Origin: JAVBOO01 sp031550435
Lineage (GTDB): Bacteria > Bacillota > Clostridia > Lachnospirales > WRAX01
Direction of reading: 5' to 3'
Assembly (NCBI GenBank): GCA_031550435.1
Contig: JAVBOO010000009.1
Location: forward strand, 1-64,000
Length of the DNA: 64,000 nt
In this document: one piece after another, positions 27,446-36,270 of the stretch
How the letters are laid out: every line of letters begins with the position of its first letter
Position numbering within the stretch: the stretch's first letter is position 1
The notes under the pieces: model-generated
Told to the model about the DNA's origin: nothing
Database searches by the model: none
Seen by the model: only the letters and a program-made list of their open reading frames with translations
Position numbers and translations under genes: made by a program

Positions 27446-27691
27446 ATGGCAGTAAAAATCAGATTAAAAAGAATAGGCGCTAAGAAAGCCCCCAGCTACA
27501 GAATAGTAGTAGCGGATTCAAGAGTACAGAGAGACGGAAAGGTTATCAGCGAAATCGGTCACTACGATCCGACAAAGAAACCTTCTATCATCAAAGTTGA
27601 TGTGGAAGAAGCCAAAAAATGGCTCGGCGTCGGCGCACAACCCACAGACACTGTCAGAGCGCTGCTCAAGAAATCCGGGGCAATCGAATAG
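27446..27691 (+). CDS. rpsP: 30S ribosomal protein S16
   Basis: 81 residues with the hallmark [19 protein letters not shown] start and [22 protein letters not shown]. Ribosome site GAGGTGA. Usual position after ffh and before the KH protein. Confidence 0.97.
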   Translation: MAVKIRLKRIGAKKAPSYRIVVADSRVQRDGKVISEIGHYDPTKKPSIIKVDVEEAKKWLGVGAQPTDTVRALLKKSGAIE

Positions 27692-27701
27692 GGGGTTCGC
27701 T

Positions 27702-27968
27702 GTGAAAGAACTTCTCGAAGTAATCGCAAAAGCGCTCGTCGATAATCCCGATGCGGTTAAAATAACTCAGACCGAAAACAACGGTCTCATAAGACTTGAG
27801 CTTAGAGTTGCTCAAGACGATATGGGCAAGGTTATAGGCAAGCAAGGGAAAATCGCGAAGGCTATACGCTCGGTCATTAAATCCGCCGCGATACACAACG
27901 GCGTTAAAGTTAATGTAGAGATTATGGATGTTGACGGCGGAAACGACGGCAGCGACGACGAACAATAG
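27702..27968 (+). CDS. khpA: KH-domain RNA-binding protein KhpA
   Basis: 88 residues from a GTG start preceded by GGGGG. A single KH domain with the GxxG loop GKQG in MGKVIGKQGKIAKAIR and an acidic tail (DGGNDGSDDEQ). KhpA works with KhpB as a global RNA chaperone linked to cell elongation. It starts 10 bp after the rpsP stop. Confidence 0.93.
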   Translation: MKELLEVIAKALVDNPDAVKITQTENNGLIRLELRVAQDDMGKVIGKQGKIAKAIRSVIKSAAIHNGVKVNVEIMDVDGGNDGSDDEQ

Positions 27969-27995
27969 TAGAGCCTGAACAATTGAAAGCGTGGA

Positions 27996-28024
27996 AATAA
28001 GGGGTGCCTAGTGCACCCCTTATT
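27996..28024 (+). terminator. Hairpin between khpA and rimM
   Basis: 12-bp stem AATAAGGGGTGC / GCACCCCTTATT with a 5-nt loop but no T run afterwards. It could attenuate transcription into rimM-trmD-metG or mark an RNA processing point. Confidence 0.5.
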
Positions 28025-28047
28025 GCGAAACAAAGAAAAATTATGAG

Positions 28048-28098
28048 GGAAGTGTTGAAAGTTGTGGCAAAAGCCGCAAGGCGATTTTCAACATGCCC
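28048..28098 (+). mobile_element. MITE-like element, 51-bp internal-deletion derivative in the rimM ribosome site
   Basis: Keeps both ends of the family (GGAAGTGTTGAAA ... GGCGATTTTCAACATGCCC) but lacks the central palindromes. Flanked by perfect 5-bp duplications ATGAG (28043-28047 and 28099-28103). The right-hand copy plus the next G makes the ATGAGG that serves as the rimM Shine-Dalgarno. Confidence 0.88.
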
Positions 28099-28109
28099 AT
28101 GAGGTATGT

Positions 28110-28613
28110 ATGTCATTTGTAATAATCGGGAAAGTTGTGAACACACAGGGTATTAAAGGCGAGCTGAGAGTTTACCACGTAACAGACGATGTGTCGCGGT
28201 TTGACTGTTTGGATACGGTAACGCTTCGTAAAGACGGCGATGAGCGGAAATTTACGCTTCTGTCGTCCAGACCGCATAAGAATGTCGTTCTGATACGGCT
28301 TGACGGAATCGAGGATATGACTGCAGCCGAAAAGCTGGTTGGGTACGAGATATTGGCAGACGAGGCCGAGCTGCCTCCGCTTGAGGAAGGCGAGTATTAT
28401 GCCAGAGATTTATACGGGCTTAAGGTTGTCACTGAGGACGGTCTTGAGCTCGGAACACTGACTGACATAATTTTCACCGGCGCAAACGACGTATACTCAG
28501 TTAAAACCGAGCAGGGCAAGGAAGTACTGATACCGGCGATAAAGCAGTGTATACTGAATATAGATATACGCGGCGGGACGATGACGGTCAGTCTTTTGGA
28601 AGGTTTGATGTAA
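28110..28613 (+). CDS. rimM: 16S rRNA processing protein RimM
   Basis: 167 residues. Assists 30S head assembly around S19. N-terminal barrel beginning VIIGKVVNTQGIKGELRV and a C-terminal PRC-barrel (EGEYYARDLYGLKV). Start chosen at the ATG 5 nt after GAGG; a longer frame would begin inside the inserted MITE. It overlaps trmD by one base (TAATG). Confidence 0.95.
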   Translation: MSFVIIGKVVNTQGIKGELRVYHVTDDVSRFDCLDTVTLRKDGDERKFTLLSSRPHKNVVLIRLDGIEDMTAAEKLVGYEILADEAELPPLEEGEYYARDLYGLKVVTEDGLELGTLTDIIFTGANDVYSVKTEQGKEVLIPAIKQCILNIDIRGGTMTVSLLEGLM

Positions 28614-29296
28614 TGAAATTTCATGTATTAACGCTATTTCCCGAAATGGTATACGGCGGACTTTATCACAGCATAATAAAAAGAGCTTGCGACAAAGGCG
28701 CTATCAGCATTAACTGTATTAATATCAGGGATTTTGCCGGGAACAAGCATAACAGTGTTGATGATTATCCATACGGAGGCGGTCTCGGCATGGTAATGCA
28801 GCCGGAACCTGTATACGCCGCATGCAAAAGCGTGGGAGCCGCCGAAGGTACGAGGGTTGTCTATATGACTCCTCAGGGCAGACGTTTCGACAGAAATATT
28901 GCTGAGGAGTTTTCCAAGGAAAAAGAGCTGATTTTGCTTTGCGGACACTATGAAGGCATAGACGAAAGAGTAATCGAGGAAATAGTCACTGACGAAATAT
29001 CCGTCGGCGATTATATACTTACAGGAGGCGAACTTGCTGCAATGGTCGTGATAGACAGTGTTGCAAGGCTTGTGCCCAATGTATTGGGCAAGGATGAGTC
29101 CAGCCTGGACGAGAGCTTTGCGGATAACTTGCTGGAATACCCGCAGTACACAAGGCCGCTTTTTTGGCGCGGCAAGGAAGTGCCGCGGATACTATTGTCG
29201 GGGCACCACAAAAAGGTCGATAAGTGGCGCGCCGAGCAAAGAATGCTGAGAACCGAGAAAAAAAGACCGGACTTATTTAATAAACGCAAGGAGTGA
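28613..29296 (+). CDS. trmD: tRNA (guanine-N1)-methyltransferase TrmD
   Basis: 227 residues. Methylates G37 of tRNAs to prevent +1 frameshifting. SPOUT knot signatures YPYGGGLGMV, LLCGHYEGIDERV, GDYILTGGELA and the TRPLFWRG segment are all present. Starts on the TAATG overlap with rimM. rplS, which normally follows, is replaced by metG. Confidence 0.97.
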   Translation: MKFHVLTLFPEMVYGGLYHSIIKRACDKGAISINCINIRDFAGNKHNSVDDYPYGGGLGMVMQPEPVYAACKSVGAAEGTRVVYMTPQGRRFDRNIAEEFSKEKELILLCGHYEGIDERVIEEIVTDEISVGDYILTGGELAAMVVIDSVARLVPNVLGKDESSLDESFADNLLEYPQYTRPLFWRGKEVPRILLSGHHKKVDKWRAEQRMLRTEKKRPDLFNKRKE

Positions 29297-29300
29297 CAGT

Positions 29301-31256
29301 ATGGAACAGAAGAAGCCCTATTATATCACTACGCCGATATACTACCCGAGCAATAAACTCCATATCGGCAATACCTATACAACCGTTGCCACGGATTGCA
29401 TCTCGCGCTACAAAAAAATGCGCGGCTATGATGTGAAGTATCTGACAGGAACCGACGAGCACGGCATTAAAATAGAAAAGGTCGCCAAGGAAATGGGGCT
29501 TGAACCTATTGTTTTTCTTGACGGAATGATTGCGTGGATAAAAGAGCTTTGGAGAACGATGGATATAGATTATGACATATTCATCAGAACAACTTACGAT
29601 TTCCACGAAAAAGTCGTGCAGAAGGTTTTCAGAAAGCTTTACGAGCAGGGCGATATATACAAGGGCAGCTATGAAGGGCTTTACTGTGTTCCCTGCGAAA
29701 CATTTTTTACCGAGAGACAGCTGACTGACGGGAAATGTCCGGATTGCGGGCGTTCTGTTGAAAACATCAAAGAAGAAGCTTATTTTTTCAAGCTTTCGAA
29801 GTATGCGGACAGGCTCGTCAAGCACTATGAGGATAATCCGGATTTCATAGTTCCAAGCTTTCGCAAAAACGAAATGCTGCGTAACTTTATTTTGCCGGGG
29901 CTCGAAGATTTATGCGTGTCGCGAACGACGTTTAAATGGGGCGTGCCGGTAGACTTTGACCAAAAGCATGTAGTTTATGTCTGGATAGACGCACTGACAA
30001 ACTATATCACCTCTTTGGGTTATATGCAGGAAAACAATGCCGATTTTAAGCGTTATTGGCCGGCTGATGTGCATTTCGTCGGCAAAGACATAATCCGTTT
30101 TCATGTGATTATATGGCCGATACTTCTGATGGCACTTGATTTACCGCTGCCGAAGCAAGTGTTTGTTCACGGGTTCTATAATATTGACGGAGAAAAGATT
30201 TCAAAGTCCAAGGGTAACCTTGTTGACCCAACCGGGCTGGTAGAGCGTTACGGCGTTGATGCCGTGCGTTATTTCCTGCTCAGAGAGCTTCCTTTCGGAG
30301 CGGACGGAAACTTCACGAACGAAGCGTTGCTTCAACGTATAAATTTTGATCTTGCGAACGATTTAGGAAATCTTCTTTCCCGCACGGTCGGTATGATAGA
30401 GAAATATTTCGGCGGTAAGCTTCCGTCAGAGCATAAGCCGAACAAATTTGACGATGAATTATTTAAAACTGCCGAGCTTTGCATAAAAGATACAGAGGAT
30501 AATCTTGACAAGTTCATGTTTGCCGATGCGCTGATTGCGGTTTGGACAATGATACGCAGGGCAAACAAGTATGTCGACGAAAACGAGCCTTGGGCGCTTG
30601 TCAAAGACGAAAGCAAGAAGCCTGAGCTTGCCGGTGTAATGTATACGCTTTGCGAGATACTTCGCAAGTCGGCCATACTTATAACTCCGTTTATGCCGAA
30701 TACGCCGGCTGAGATATACTCTCAGCTGAACATAAGCGGCGAAGCACAAAAAACTTGGGACAGTTTGACCGAAAACGCTTTACTGCCGAAAGAAATTCGG
30801 GTTGCCAAAGGCAAGGTTGTATTCCCGAGACTTGATATCCAAAAGGAACTTGAAAGCCTCGCGGGCGAAAAAACGGCGCAGATTCCAAAAGAAAAACCTG
30901 AACCCGTGATAAAAGCCGCAGAAAAGAAGCCCGAAATCGGTATAGACGACTTTGCGAAGATTGACCTCAGGGTAGGAGTAATCCTCGAGTGCGAGAAGCT
31001 TGCCGGCTCTGATAAGCTTCTTAAATCTAAAGTTGATATCGGCGGAGAACAGATAAGCATCGTCTCGGGAATTGCAAAGCATTACAGCCCCGAGCAAATG
31101 GTTGGAAAGAAAGTCGCGGTTGTCTATAATTTGAAGCCTGTAAAACTCAGAGGAGAGCTTTCTCAGGGCATGATACTTGCCGCCTCCGACGAAAACGGAA
31201 ATCTGAGCGTGATAATCACAGACGGCGAAATAGGCAGCGGCGCGCTGATTAAGTAA
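29301..31256 (+). CDS. metG: Methionyl-tRNA synthetase
   Basis: 651 residues. Catalytic Rossmann fold with HIGN (class I HIGH counterpart) near residue 20, a zinc-knuckle pair CVPC / CPDCG, KISKS for KMSKS, an anticodon-binding helical domain, and a C-terminal EMAP/Arc1p-like tRNA-binding domain (about 545-651, DFAKIDLRVG). Ribosome site AAGGAG, 7 nt from ATG and 4 nt after trmD, so it appears to be the last gene of the SRP/RimM operon. Its own terminator follows. Confidence 0.97.
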   Translation: MEQKKPYYITTPIYYPSNKLHIGNTYTTVATDCISRYKKMRGYDVKYLTGTDEHGIKIEKVAKEMGLEPIVFLDGMIAWIKELWRTMDIDYDIFIRTTYDFHEKVVQKVFRKLYEQGDIYKGSYEGLYCVPCETFFTERQLTDGKCPDCGRSVENIKEEAYFFKLSKYADRLVKHYEDNPDFIVPSFRKNEMLRNFILPGLEDLCVSRTTFKWGVPVDFDQKHVVYVWIDALTNYITSLGYMQENNADFKRYWPADVHFVGKDIIRFHVIIWPILLMALDLPLPKQVFVHGFYNIDGEKISKSKGNLVDPTGLVERYGVDAVRYFLLRELPFGADGNFTNEALLQRINFDLANDLGNLLSRTVGMIEKYFGGKLPSEHKPNKFDDELFKTAELCIKDTEDNLDKFMFADALIAVWTMIRRANKYVDENEPWALVKDESKKPELAGVMYTLCEILRKSAILITPFMPNTPAEIYSQLNISGEAQKTWDSLTENALLPKEIRVAKGKVVFPRLDIQKELESLAGEKTAQIPKEKPEPVIKAAEKKPEIGIDDFAKIDLRVGVILECEKLAGSDKLLKSKVDIGGEQISIVSGIAKHYSPEQMVGKKVAVVYNLKPVKLRGELSQGMILAASDENGNLSVIITDGEIGSGALIK

Positions 31257-31259
31257 AGA

Positions 31260-31379
31260 GGGCATGTTAAAAAAATCGCCTTGCGACTTTTCGCTGAAAA
31301 TTAAGGCGCAATTTTCAGCTTGAGAACTCCGTTCACTCAACCCGCTGCTTGAATTTCTTATGCAGTTTTCAATACTTCT
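31260..31379 (-). mobile_element. MITE-like element, decayed copy after metG
   Basis: Starts GGGCATGTTAAAAAAATCGCC and ends TTTTCAATACTTCT, matching both ends of the family, but the centre is diverged and flanks (AAAGA / TGTGA) are not a clear duplication. It lies 3 bp after the metG stop and before the terminator. Confidence 0.7.
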
Positions 31380-31408
31380 TGTGAAGCGCCGGCTGACTGA
31401 CAATATGA

Positions 31409-31450
31409 AAGGCTGTACCGCGATGATAAAATCGTTGGTACAGCCTTTTT
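31409..31450 (+). terminator. Terminator of the ylxM-metG operon
   Basis: 11-bp stem AAGGCTGTACC / GGTACAGCCTT with a 17-nt loop and a five-T tract. It may also serve the converging gene that ends at 31473. Confidence 0.88.
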
Positions 31451-31472
31451 GTTTTGTCAAGAGTATCGCTGT

Positions 31473-32579
31473 TTACTTAAAAATATAGTAAAAATCTTCT
31501 CCCGGCAAAGTTCCGCCGACGGAGGCAGGATTAGCGTCAAACAAAGTGTTCAGATAGCCGTAAAGCTTTGTGCGCATCTCGTCGTTATCCAAGTATTGAA
31601 CATTACAGCGGGGTATGGCCTGCATAGCGATTGCCGATTTTCCGATTATGCCGTACTTAACCGCCAAGTCTGATGCTTCCGCAAGATTTGTGTTTACATA
31701 GTCAATCGACTTTTCGTATTCGGCGAGAAAATCGTTAATACCTTCCTGATTTAGCCCTATCGCACCTTTCGAAGCTATGAGCGTGCCGGTTATAAGACTG
31801 AAATCGGGCTGAACTTTATCCCATTCTTCGGACAGGCTGAGGGCAATATTCAGCTTGTCGTTCTGGGCTAAAGTCGAAGTTACAAACGGCTCCGGAAGCA
31901 TTGCGAGCGTTGCTTCGCCGGATGCAAGAAGAGCTGCAAGCTCTGCTGCTTCGGCTCTGAATTCTATCTTAACATCGGTTTCGGGGTTGATTCCGTTTTG
32001 TTTAAGCACATAATTCAGAGCGTACTCGGGAACAGAGCCTTTGCCTGTCGCGTAAATAGTTTTGCCCTTAAGGTCGTTTACAGAAGAAATGCCGCCTATC
32101 GAATCAACGATATAGAGAACTCCGAGCGTGTTCACGGCGCATACTTTTATTCCGTTCTGTGTTTTATTGTAGAGTACGGCGGCCAGGTTTGCGGGAAGCG
32201 CGACGATATCAAACTCGCCTTTAATGTACTTTGTAACAATCTCGTCGGCAGTGCCGAATATCTCAAAATGATACTTGTTCTTTGTAAGCCCCGCCTCGTT
32301 TTGCTCAATTAGTCTGAGCATACCGATTGAGGTCGGTCCTTTCAAAGCGGCGATTCTGAGAACCGCGTCATCGTAACCGTAAGAAACGGGGGGAGCGGGT
32401 GTGTTTGAGGGCGTTGTTTCCGAACTTTCGGTTGCTTCGCCCGTTACGGGTGAGTTTTCGATTGTTTGTTTTTCGGTAGTTCCGTCGTTCGTTTTGTTTT
32501 CGTTTTTGCCGGTACAGCCGGACGCAAGAGCAATTATAAGCACAAGCATGACTGCGGTAATTTTCTTAATTATAGACAA
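31473..32579 (-). CDS. ABC transporter substrate-binding lipoprotein, NMT1/SsuA type
   Basis: 368 residues from a TTG start 7 nt after AGGGG. Signal peptide with lipobox ALASGC, then a Thr/Ser/Glu-rich linker (about 25-65) and a two-lobed binding fold. Features such as FDIVALPANLAAVLYN and LPEPFVTS are typical of the nitrate/sulfonate/taurine or thiamine-precursor binding group. No permease or ATPase gene is adjacent, so the ligand is not predictable. Converges on metG. Confidence 0.9.
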   Translation of the reverse strand: MSIIKKITAVMLVLIIALASGCTGKNENKTNDGTTEKQTIENSPVTGEATESSETTPSNTPAPPVSYGYDDAVLRIAALKGPTSIGMLRLIEQNEAGLTKNKYHFEIFGTADEIVTKYIKGEFDIVALPANLAAVLYNKTQNGIKVCAVNTLGVLYIVDSIGGISSVNDLKGKTIYATGKGSVPEYALNYVLKQNGINPETDVKIEFRAEAAELAALLASGEATLAMLPEPFVTSTLAQNDKLNIALSLSEEWDKVQPDFSLITGTLIASKGAIGLNQEGINDFLAEYEKSIDYVNTNLAEASDLAVKYGIIGKSAIAMQAIPRCNVQYLDNDEMRTKLYGYLNTLFDANPASVGGTLPGEDFYYIFK

Positions 32580-32739
32580 ATTATTTCCCCTTTCGGATGC
32601 GTAAATTAAAGTGCGCTGTCCGGGAGAAAGGGCTTGAATGGTAAAAACGCGCAAGCCGCCGCCTCTCGGAGAAATACATTTTACAACGCTGCGAGACGGT
32701 TGTCAACAAACAGGACAAGTTTGTTATCTGTCAGTAACA

Positions 32740-34743
32740 TCAAAGTCCCTTGTTGTAAAGCATTATCAGTTCCCATATTCCCTCAGCCTCCAGGCCTCTT
32801 TTCCAAGATGCCGTACCGCTGAGTTTATATTTCTTGGACAGCTTGAGCTTTTCCGACAGTGAAGTTTCGTCTTCGAGCCAGAGTTTATAAGTAACCTGTT
32901 TTCCGTCTTCGTCAACAGTGTATTCGGCATAGTAGCAGCCGAGGTTTTCCAGCCACTCAAACTCCGCTCCCTTGCTTGTAAACATCTCTTTGCCTGTCTC
33001 CATGGCATAGGCTCTTGATGATAGTGTTACGCTGTTGTTTTCGCCGACTTCTTCGCGCCAAACGCGAACATAAAAAGGTATACCGAGTATTACCTTAGTT
33101 GCGGGGGCTTCCGAAAGCGTGTCGATAATCCCCTGTTCCACAAACCCGACCGACGCGACAGGGCCGCTTTCCGGCGAACCGGCGTAATGCTCGTCGTAGC
33201 CCATAATAATGATGTAGTCAGCAGTTTTTGCAACTTCTGTTCTGTTGTAGTACAGGTTAAAAGACATAGGCACATACATGTCAACTGAAAGCACCGCGCC
33301 TTGAAGCTTCATAAGCGGGTACAGCTCGCGCAGGAACTGTATATAGTTGTCCGCATCGTCTGTTCGCACCTGCTCGAAGTCTATGTTTATGCCGTCAAGC
33401 TCGTAAAGAGAAATGAACGAAAGAAGCTGTTTTATAACATGCTCCCTTGTCTCCGAGCTTGAAAGCACGGAATGCGAAATCTCTTTGCTGAAGCTGTCCG
33501 ATACAAGCGCCCAGACCTGATAGCCGTTAGCATGTGCCCAATCGACATAGCTTTTGTCGGCGATGTTTACGATATCGCCGTTTAGGGCGTTTTCGTCAAA
33601 CGTAAACCATGTCGGGGACAGAACGTCCAGACCGGGATGTAGTTTTCTGCGGGACTCGTCCGAGTTGGCCTGAACATTTGTTACCTGATCCCAGCAAAGC
33701 GTGATTTTGCCGTCTATTTTCTGAGGTTCGGGAACAGAGTAGAACGGCTCGTCCGTTTTCTTGCCATCTATCAACTCGGGACTGCCTATATGTTTTGACG
33801 GGATGTAACCGACTAGTCCGTTTTGCAGCCTGGCCCTTGTATAACCGTTTTCGCCGCTGCCGAACAAAGTGACAAGTGCTCCTTTTTCAACATTGTATTC
33901 GATAGGGCTTTTATCGTCGGGTTCGTATCTCATCTTGGTTTTATCGAGTGCGTTTGCGACGGTTCTGTCTTCTGAGAGTTTCTCTGCCGTAACTGTCTTG
34001 TATTCCTCGCTGTATTCGAACGATATGTTGTAAAGCTCGGCAACAAAGTCGGCGGGAAGATAGTTCATGCCGTCCGAACTGACCACGGGAAGGTTAAGAG
34101 TAAAGGGCACGTTGTTTACGAAATACTCAAGCTCTTTGTCCTTCATGCGTATGACCCTGTTTTCGGTCGTTATCACAAGTTTTTTCGCGGAATTGTCCGA
34201 ATAAAGATAGCTGTCTATATAGCTCTTGATGAAGTCGGCAGGGATATAAAGCTTGTCCCCGATAAATTTCGGGGCGCTTCCGGTTCTGATCAATTCGTCT
34301 CCGAAAACGATATAAAGCCTGTCTTTGTCAATGTCGGGGTTTTGCATGTAAAAATCTACGTTTTTATAATTCGGCATATAATCGTTTATATAAACATACG
34401 CCCCGTAGCCGACGATTAGTATCAAGACGGTGACTATTACCGATGTCAAAACGGAATAGGGCTTTCGCGGATTGTCGCGTCTTTGTCTGCGCGAACGCCG
34501 CGCCCGCGACAGTTCGGCAAGTTCGGCCTCTATGCCTGCGTCTATGTTATCCGTGGGTTCGTTTTCACAAGTTTCGGACAGGGGCGAAGCACTATCCTCT
34601 AGGGCTTTATAGATTTCAAATATGTCGCTGTTGTATTTCGTGTCATACTCCTCTTCCATGCCTTCGAGTATATTTTCGCGTTTATCATCAGATTTGTTGT
34701 TGTCAAAGCCGTTTTGTTTGCCGGTATTTTTGTTATCGGGCAT
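32740..34743 (-). CDS. Membrane-anchored GH18-family glycosidase with SH3-like domain
   Basis: 667 residues. A ~95-residue charged cytoplasmic tail, one membrane segment (about 98-118), a copper-amine-oxidase-N/stalk-like region (about 130-265), a bacterial SH3 domain (about 275-325) and a GH18 barrel (about 345-665). The GH18 block reads DGINIDFEQV, keeping the catalytic Glu of DxxDxE; MGYDEHY is also typical. Relatives are peptidoglycan N-acetylglucosaminidases of the YaaH/SleL group and related wall hydrolases. Ribosome site AAAGGA. Likely acts on the cell wall or spore cortex (inference). Confidence 0.88.
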   Translation of the reverse strand: MPDNKNTGKQNGFDNNKSDDKRENILEGMEEEYDTKYNSDIFEIYKALEDSASPLSETCENEPTDNIDAGIEAELAELSRARRSRRQRRDNPRKPYSVLTSVIVTVLILIVGYGAYVYINDYMPNYKNVDFYMQNPDIDKDRLYIVFGDELIRTGSAPKFIGDKLYIPADFIKSYIDSYLYSDNSAKKLVITTENRVIRMKDKELEYFVNNVPFTLNLPVVSSDGMNYLPADFVAELYNISFEYSEEYKTVTAEKLSEDRTVANALDKTKMRYEPDDKSPIEYNVEKGALVTLFGSGENGYTRARLQNGLVGYIPSKHIGSPELIDGKKTDEPFYSVPEPQKIDGKITLCWDQVTNVQANSDESRRKLHPGLDVLSPTWFTFDENALNGDIVNIADKSYVDWAHANGYQVWALVSDSFSKEISHSVLSSSETREHVIKQLLSFISLYELDGINIDFEQVRTDDADNYIQFLRELYPLMKLQGAVLSVDMYVPMSFNLYYNRTEVAKTADYIIIMGYDEHYAGSPESGPVASVGFVEQGIIDTLSEAPATKVILGIPFYVRVWREEVGENNSVTLSSRAYAMETGKEMFTSKGAEFEWLENLGCYYAEYTVDEDGKQVTYKLWLEDETSLSEKLKLSKKYKLSGTASWKRGLEAEGIWELIMLYNKGL

Positions 34744-34842
34744 TATTATTCCTTTCCGCGGAAAATCGAGGGCATACTTTGCAAGCGCAAGCGCCGGCCC
34801 GCGCAGAGCGAGGGCTTCTCCGCTATCGGTATTGCGGTTCTT

Positions 34843-35000
34843 ATTACCGCGGAAGTTAAGTACCGCATAAAATACTTACGCGGTTACTCGTGCCGAGCAG
34901 ACGCGCTTAGATACGCCGCAGCGCTCCAATGCGGCGCATCTGCGTCTTGTGAGGGTACAACAAAATATAGCGTTTTCCTGTATTTTGTTGCCGAAGTAAT
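34843..35000 (+). repeat. 158-bp palindromic repeat, uninterrupted copy
   Basis: Matches the inverted copy at 63261-63546 over its whole length, apart from the MITE inserted there. Ends are short inverted repeats of the form ATTACnnCGG. Internal stems include GCCGCA / TGCGGC. It sits in the 452-bp gap 34744-35195, together with the ddl promoter. Confidence 0.85.
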
Positions 35001-35136
35001 ATGAACGGGTATATGAATAAGTATAGCACATTATCAGTTACAATAATACAGATTATAGCGAATAAAGTTGAAAACCGGCAAGTCGGGCTTGCTTGAGCGC
35101 ACCACTGTATCAAAAATTTAAAATTCGAAAAAAATA

Positions 35137-35165
35137 ATGACACAACTGCAATTTTAGTATACTAT
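35137..35165 (+). promoter_or_regulatory. Possible promoter of ddl-murI
   Basis: ATGACA, 17 nt, TACTAT, 30 bp before the ddl start. The -10 is only four of six; TATAAG a few bases later is an alternative. Confidence 0.4.
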
Positions 35166-35195
35166 GTATAAGATAAAATCGAAGTGAGGTTAAAC

Positions 35196-36260
35196 ATGTC
35201 AAAAATAACCGTAGCGGTTTTGTTCGGCGGTGTTTCGTCCGAACACGAAGTCTCGAAGATGTCCGCGTTTTGCGCCATACATGCGCTGGATCCAAAAAAA
35301 TACAACATTGTTCCGATATACATTACGAAAACCGGAAGTTGGCTTTTGTATGACGGGCCGGTTGATAATATAAACCATGCCGACTTGGAAAAGTCTGATG
35401 CTCACGCCTTTATTTGCCCCGACACCGGCATGGGACCTGTTGTCAGGATATTGGGCGAAAAACACAGAAATATACCGGTTGATATCGTTTTCCCCGTTTT
35501 GCACGGGAAAAACGGAGAAGACGGAAGCGTTCAGGGTCTTTGCGAGCTGACGCGCCTTCCGTATGTCGGCTGCGGCGTACTTGCATCGAGCCTATGCATG
35601 GATAAGGCTATGACAAAGCTTGTTGCGGCGTCAATAGGCCTTAAGCAGGCCAAACACATTGTGTTTCTAAGAAACGAAGCCGAGAATTTTGCCGAGCTTT
35701 ATCGCACGGTGAAGCGCAAAATAGGCTTTCCCTGTTTCATAAAGCCCGCAAACACAGGCTCGTCTATCGGGATATCTAAGGCGGCGGACAAAGCCGAGCT
35801 TGAGCAGGCAGTTAAACTTGCACTCGAGCATGACAGGAAAATAATTATTGAAAAAGCCGTAATCGGCAGGGAGTTCGAATGCTCGGTGCTTGGAAACGCG
35901 GAGCCCGTAGTATCGGGTGTAGGCGAGATTGTCGCTCCGGACGGGTTCTACAGTTATGAGGCGAAATATTTTGACAAGGGCGCGAAGACGCTTGTGCGCC
36001 CCGAAGTAGACCAAAATGCCGAAGAAGAGATGAAACGTCAGGCTGCGGCAATTTTTAAGGCTGTTGACGGTCTCGGAATGGCCAGGGTTGACTTTTTTCT
36101 TGAAGCAGGGACGGGAAACGTGATATTCAATGAGATTAACACCATACCCGGGTTCACGAATATAAGCATGTATTCCATGATGTGGGACGCTGCCGGTATC
36201 AAACAGCCGGAGCTTTGCGACAGGCTGATCGAACTCGGTTTGGAGCGCTATTCTTTGTAA
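35196..36260 (+). CDS. ddl: D-alanine--D-alanine ligase
   Basis: 354 residues. Makes the D-Ala-D-Ala dipeptide of peptidoglycan. ATP-grasp features: GGVSSEHEVS at the start, KPANTGSSIGI, and the metal-binding FNEINTIPGFT near the C terminus. Start chosen at the ATG 8 nt after GAGG. murI follows after 10 bp, forming a wall-precursor unit (D-Ala-D-Ala plus D-Glu). Confidence 0.96.
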   Translation: MSKITVAVLFGGVSSEHEVSKMSAFCAIHALDPKKYNIVPIYITKTGSWLLYDGPVDNINHADLEKSDAHAFICPDTGMGPVVRILGEKHRNIPVDIVFPVLHGKNGEDGSVQGLCELTRLPYVGCGVLASSLCMDKAMTKLVAASIGLKQAKHIVFLRNEAENFAELYRTVKRKIGFPCFIKPANTGSSIGISKAADKAELEQAVKLALEHDRKIIIEKAVIGREFECSVLGNAEPVVSGVGEIVAPDGFYSYEAKYFDKGAKTLVRPEVDQNAEEEMKRQAAAIFKAVDGLGMARVDFFLEAGTGNVIFNEINTIPGFTNISMYSMMWDAAGIKQPELCDRLIELGLERYSL

Positions 36261-36270
36261 CCGGGGTGAG

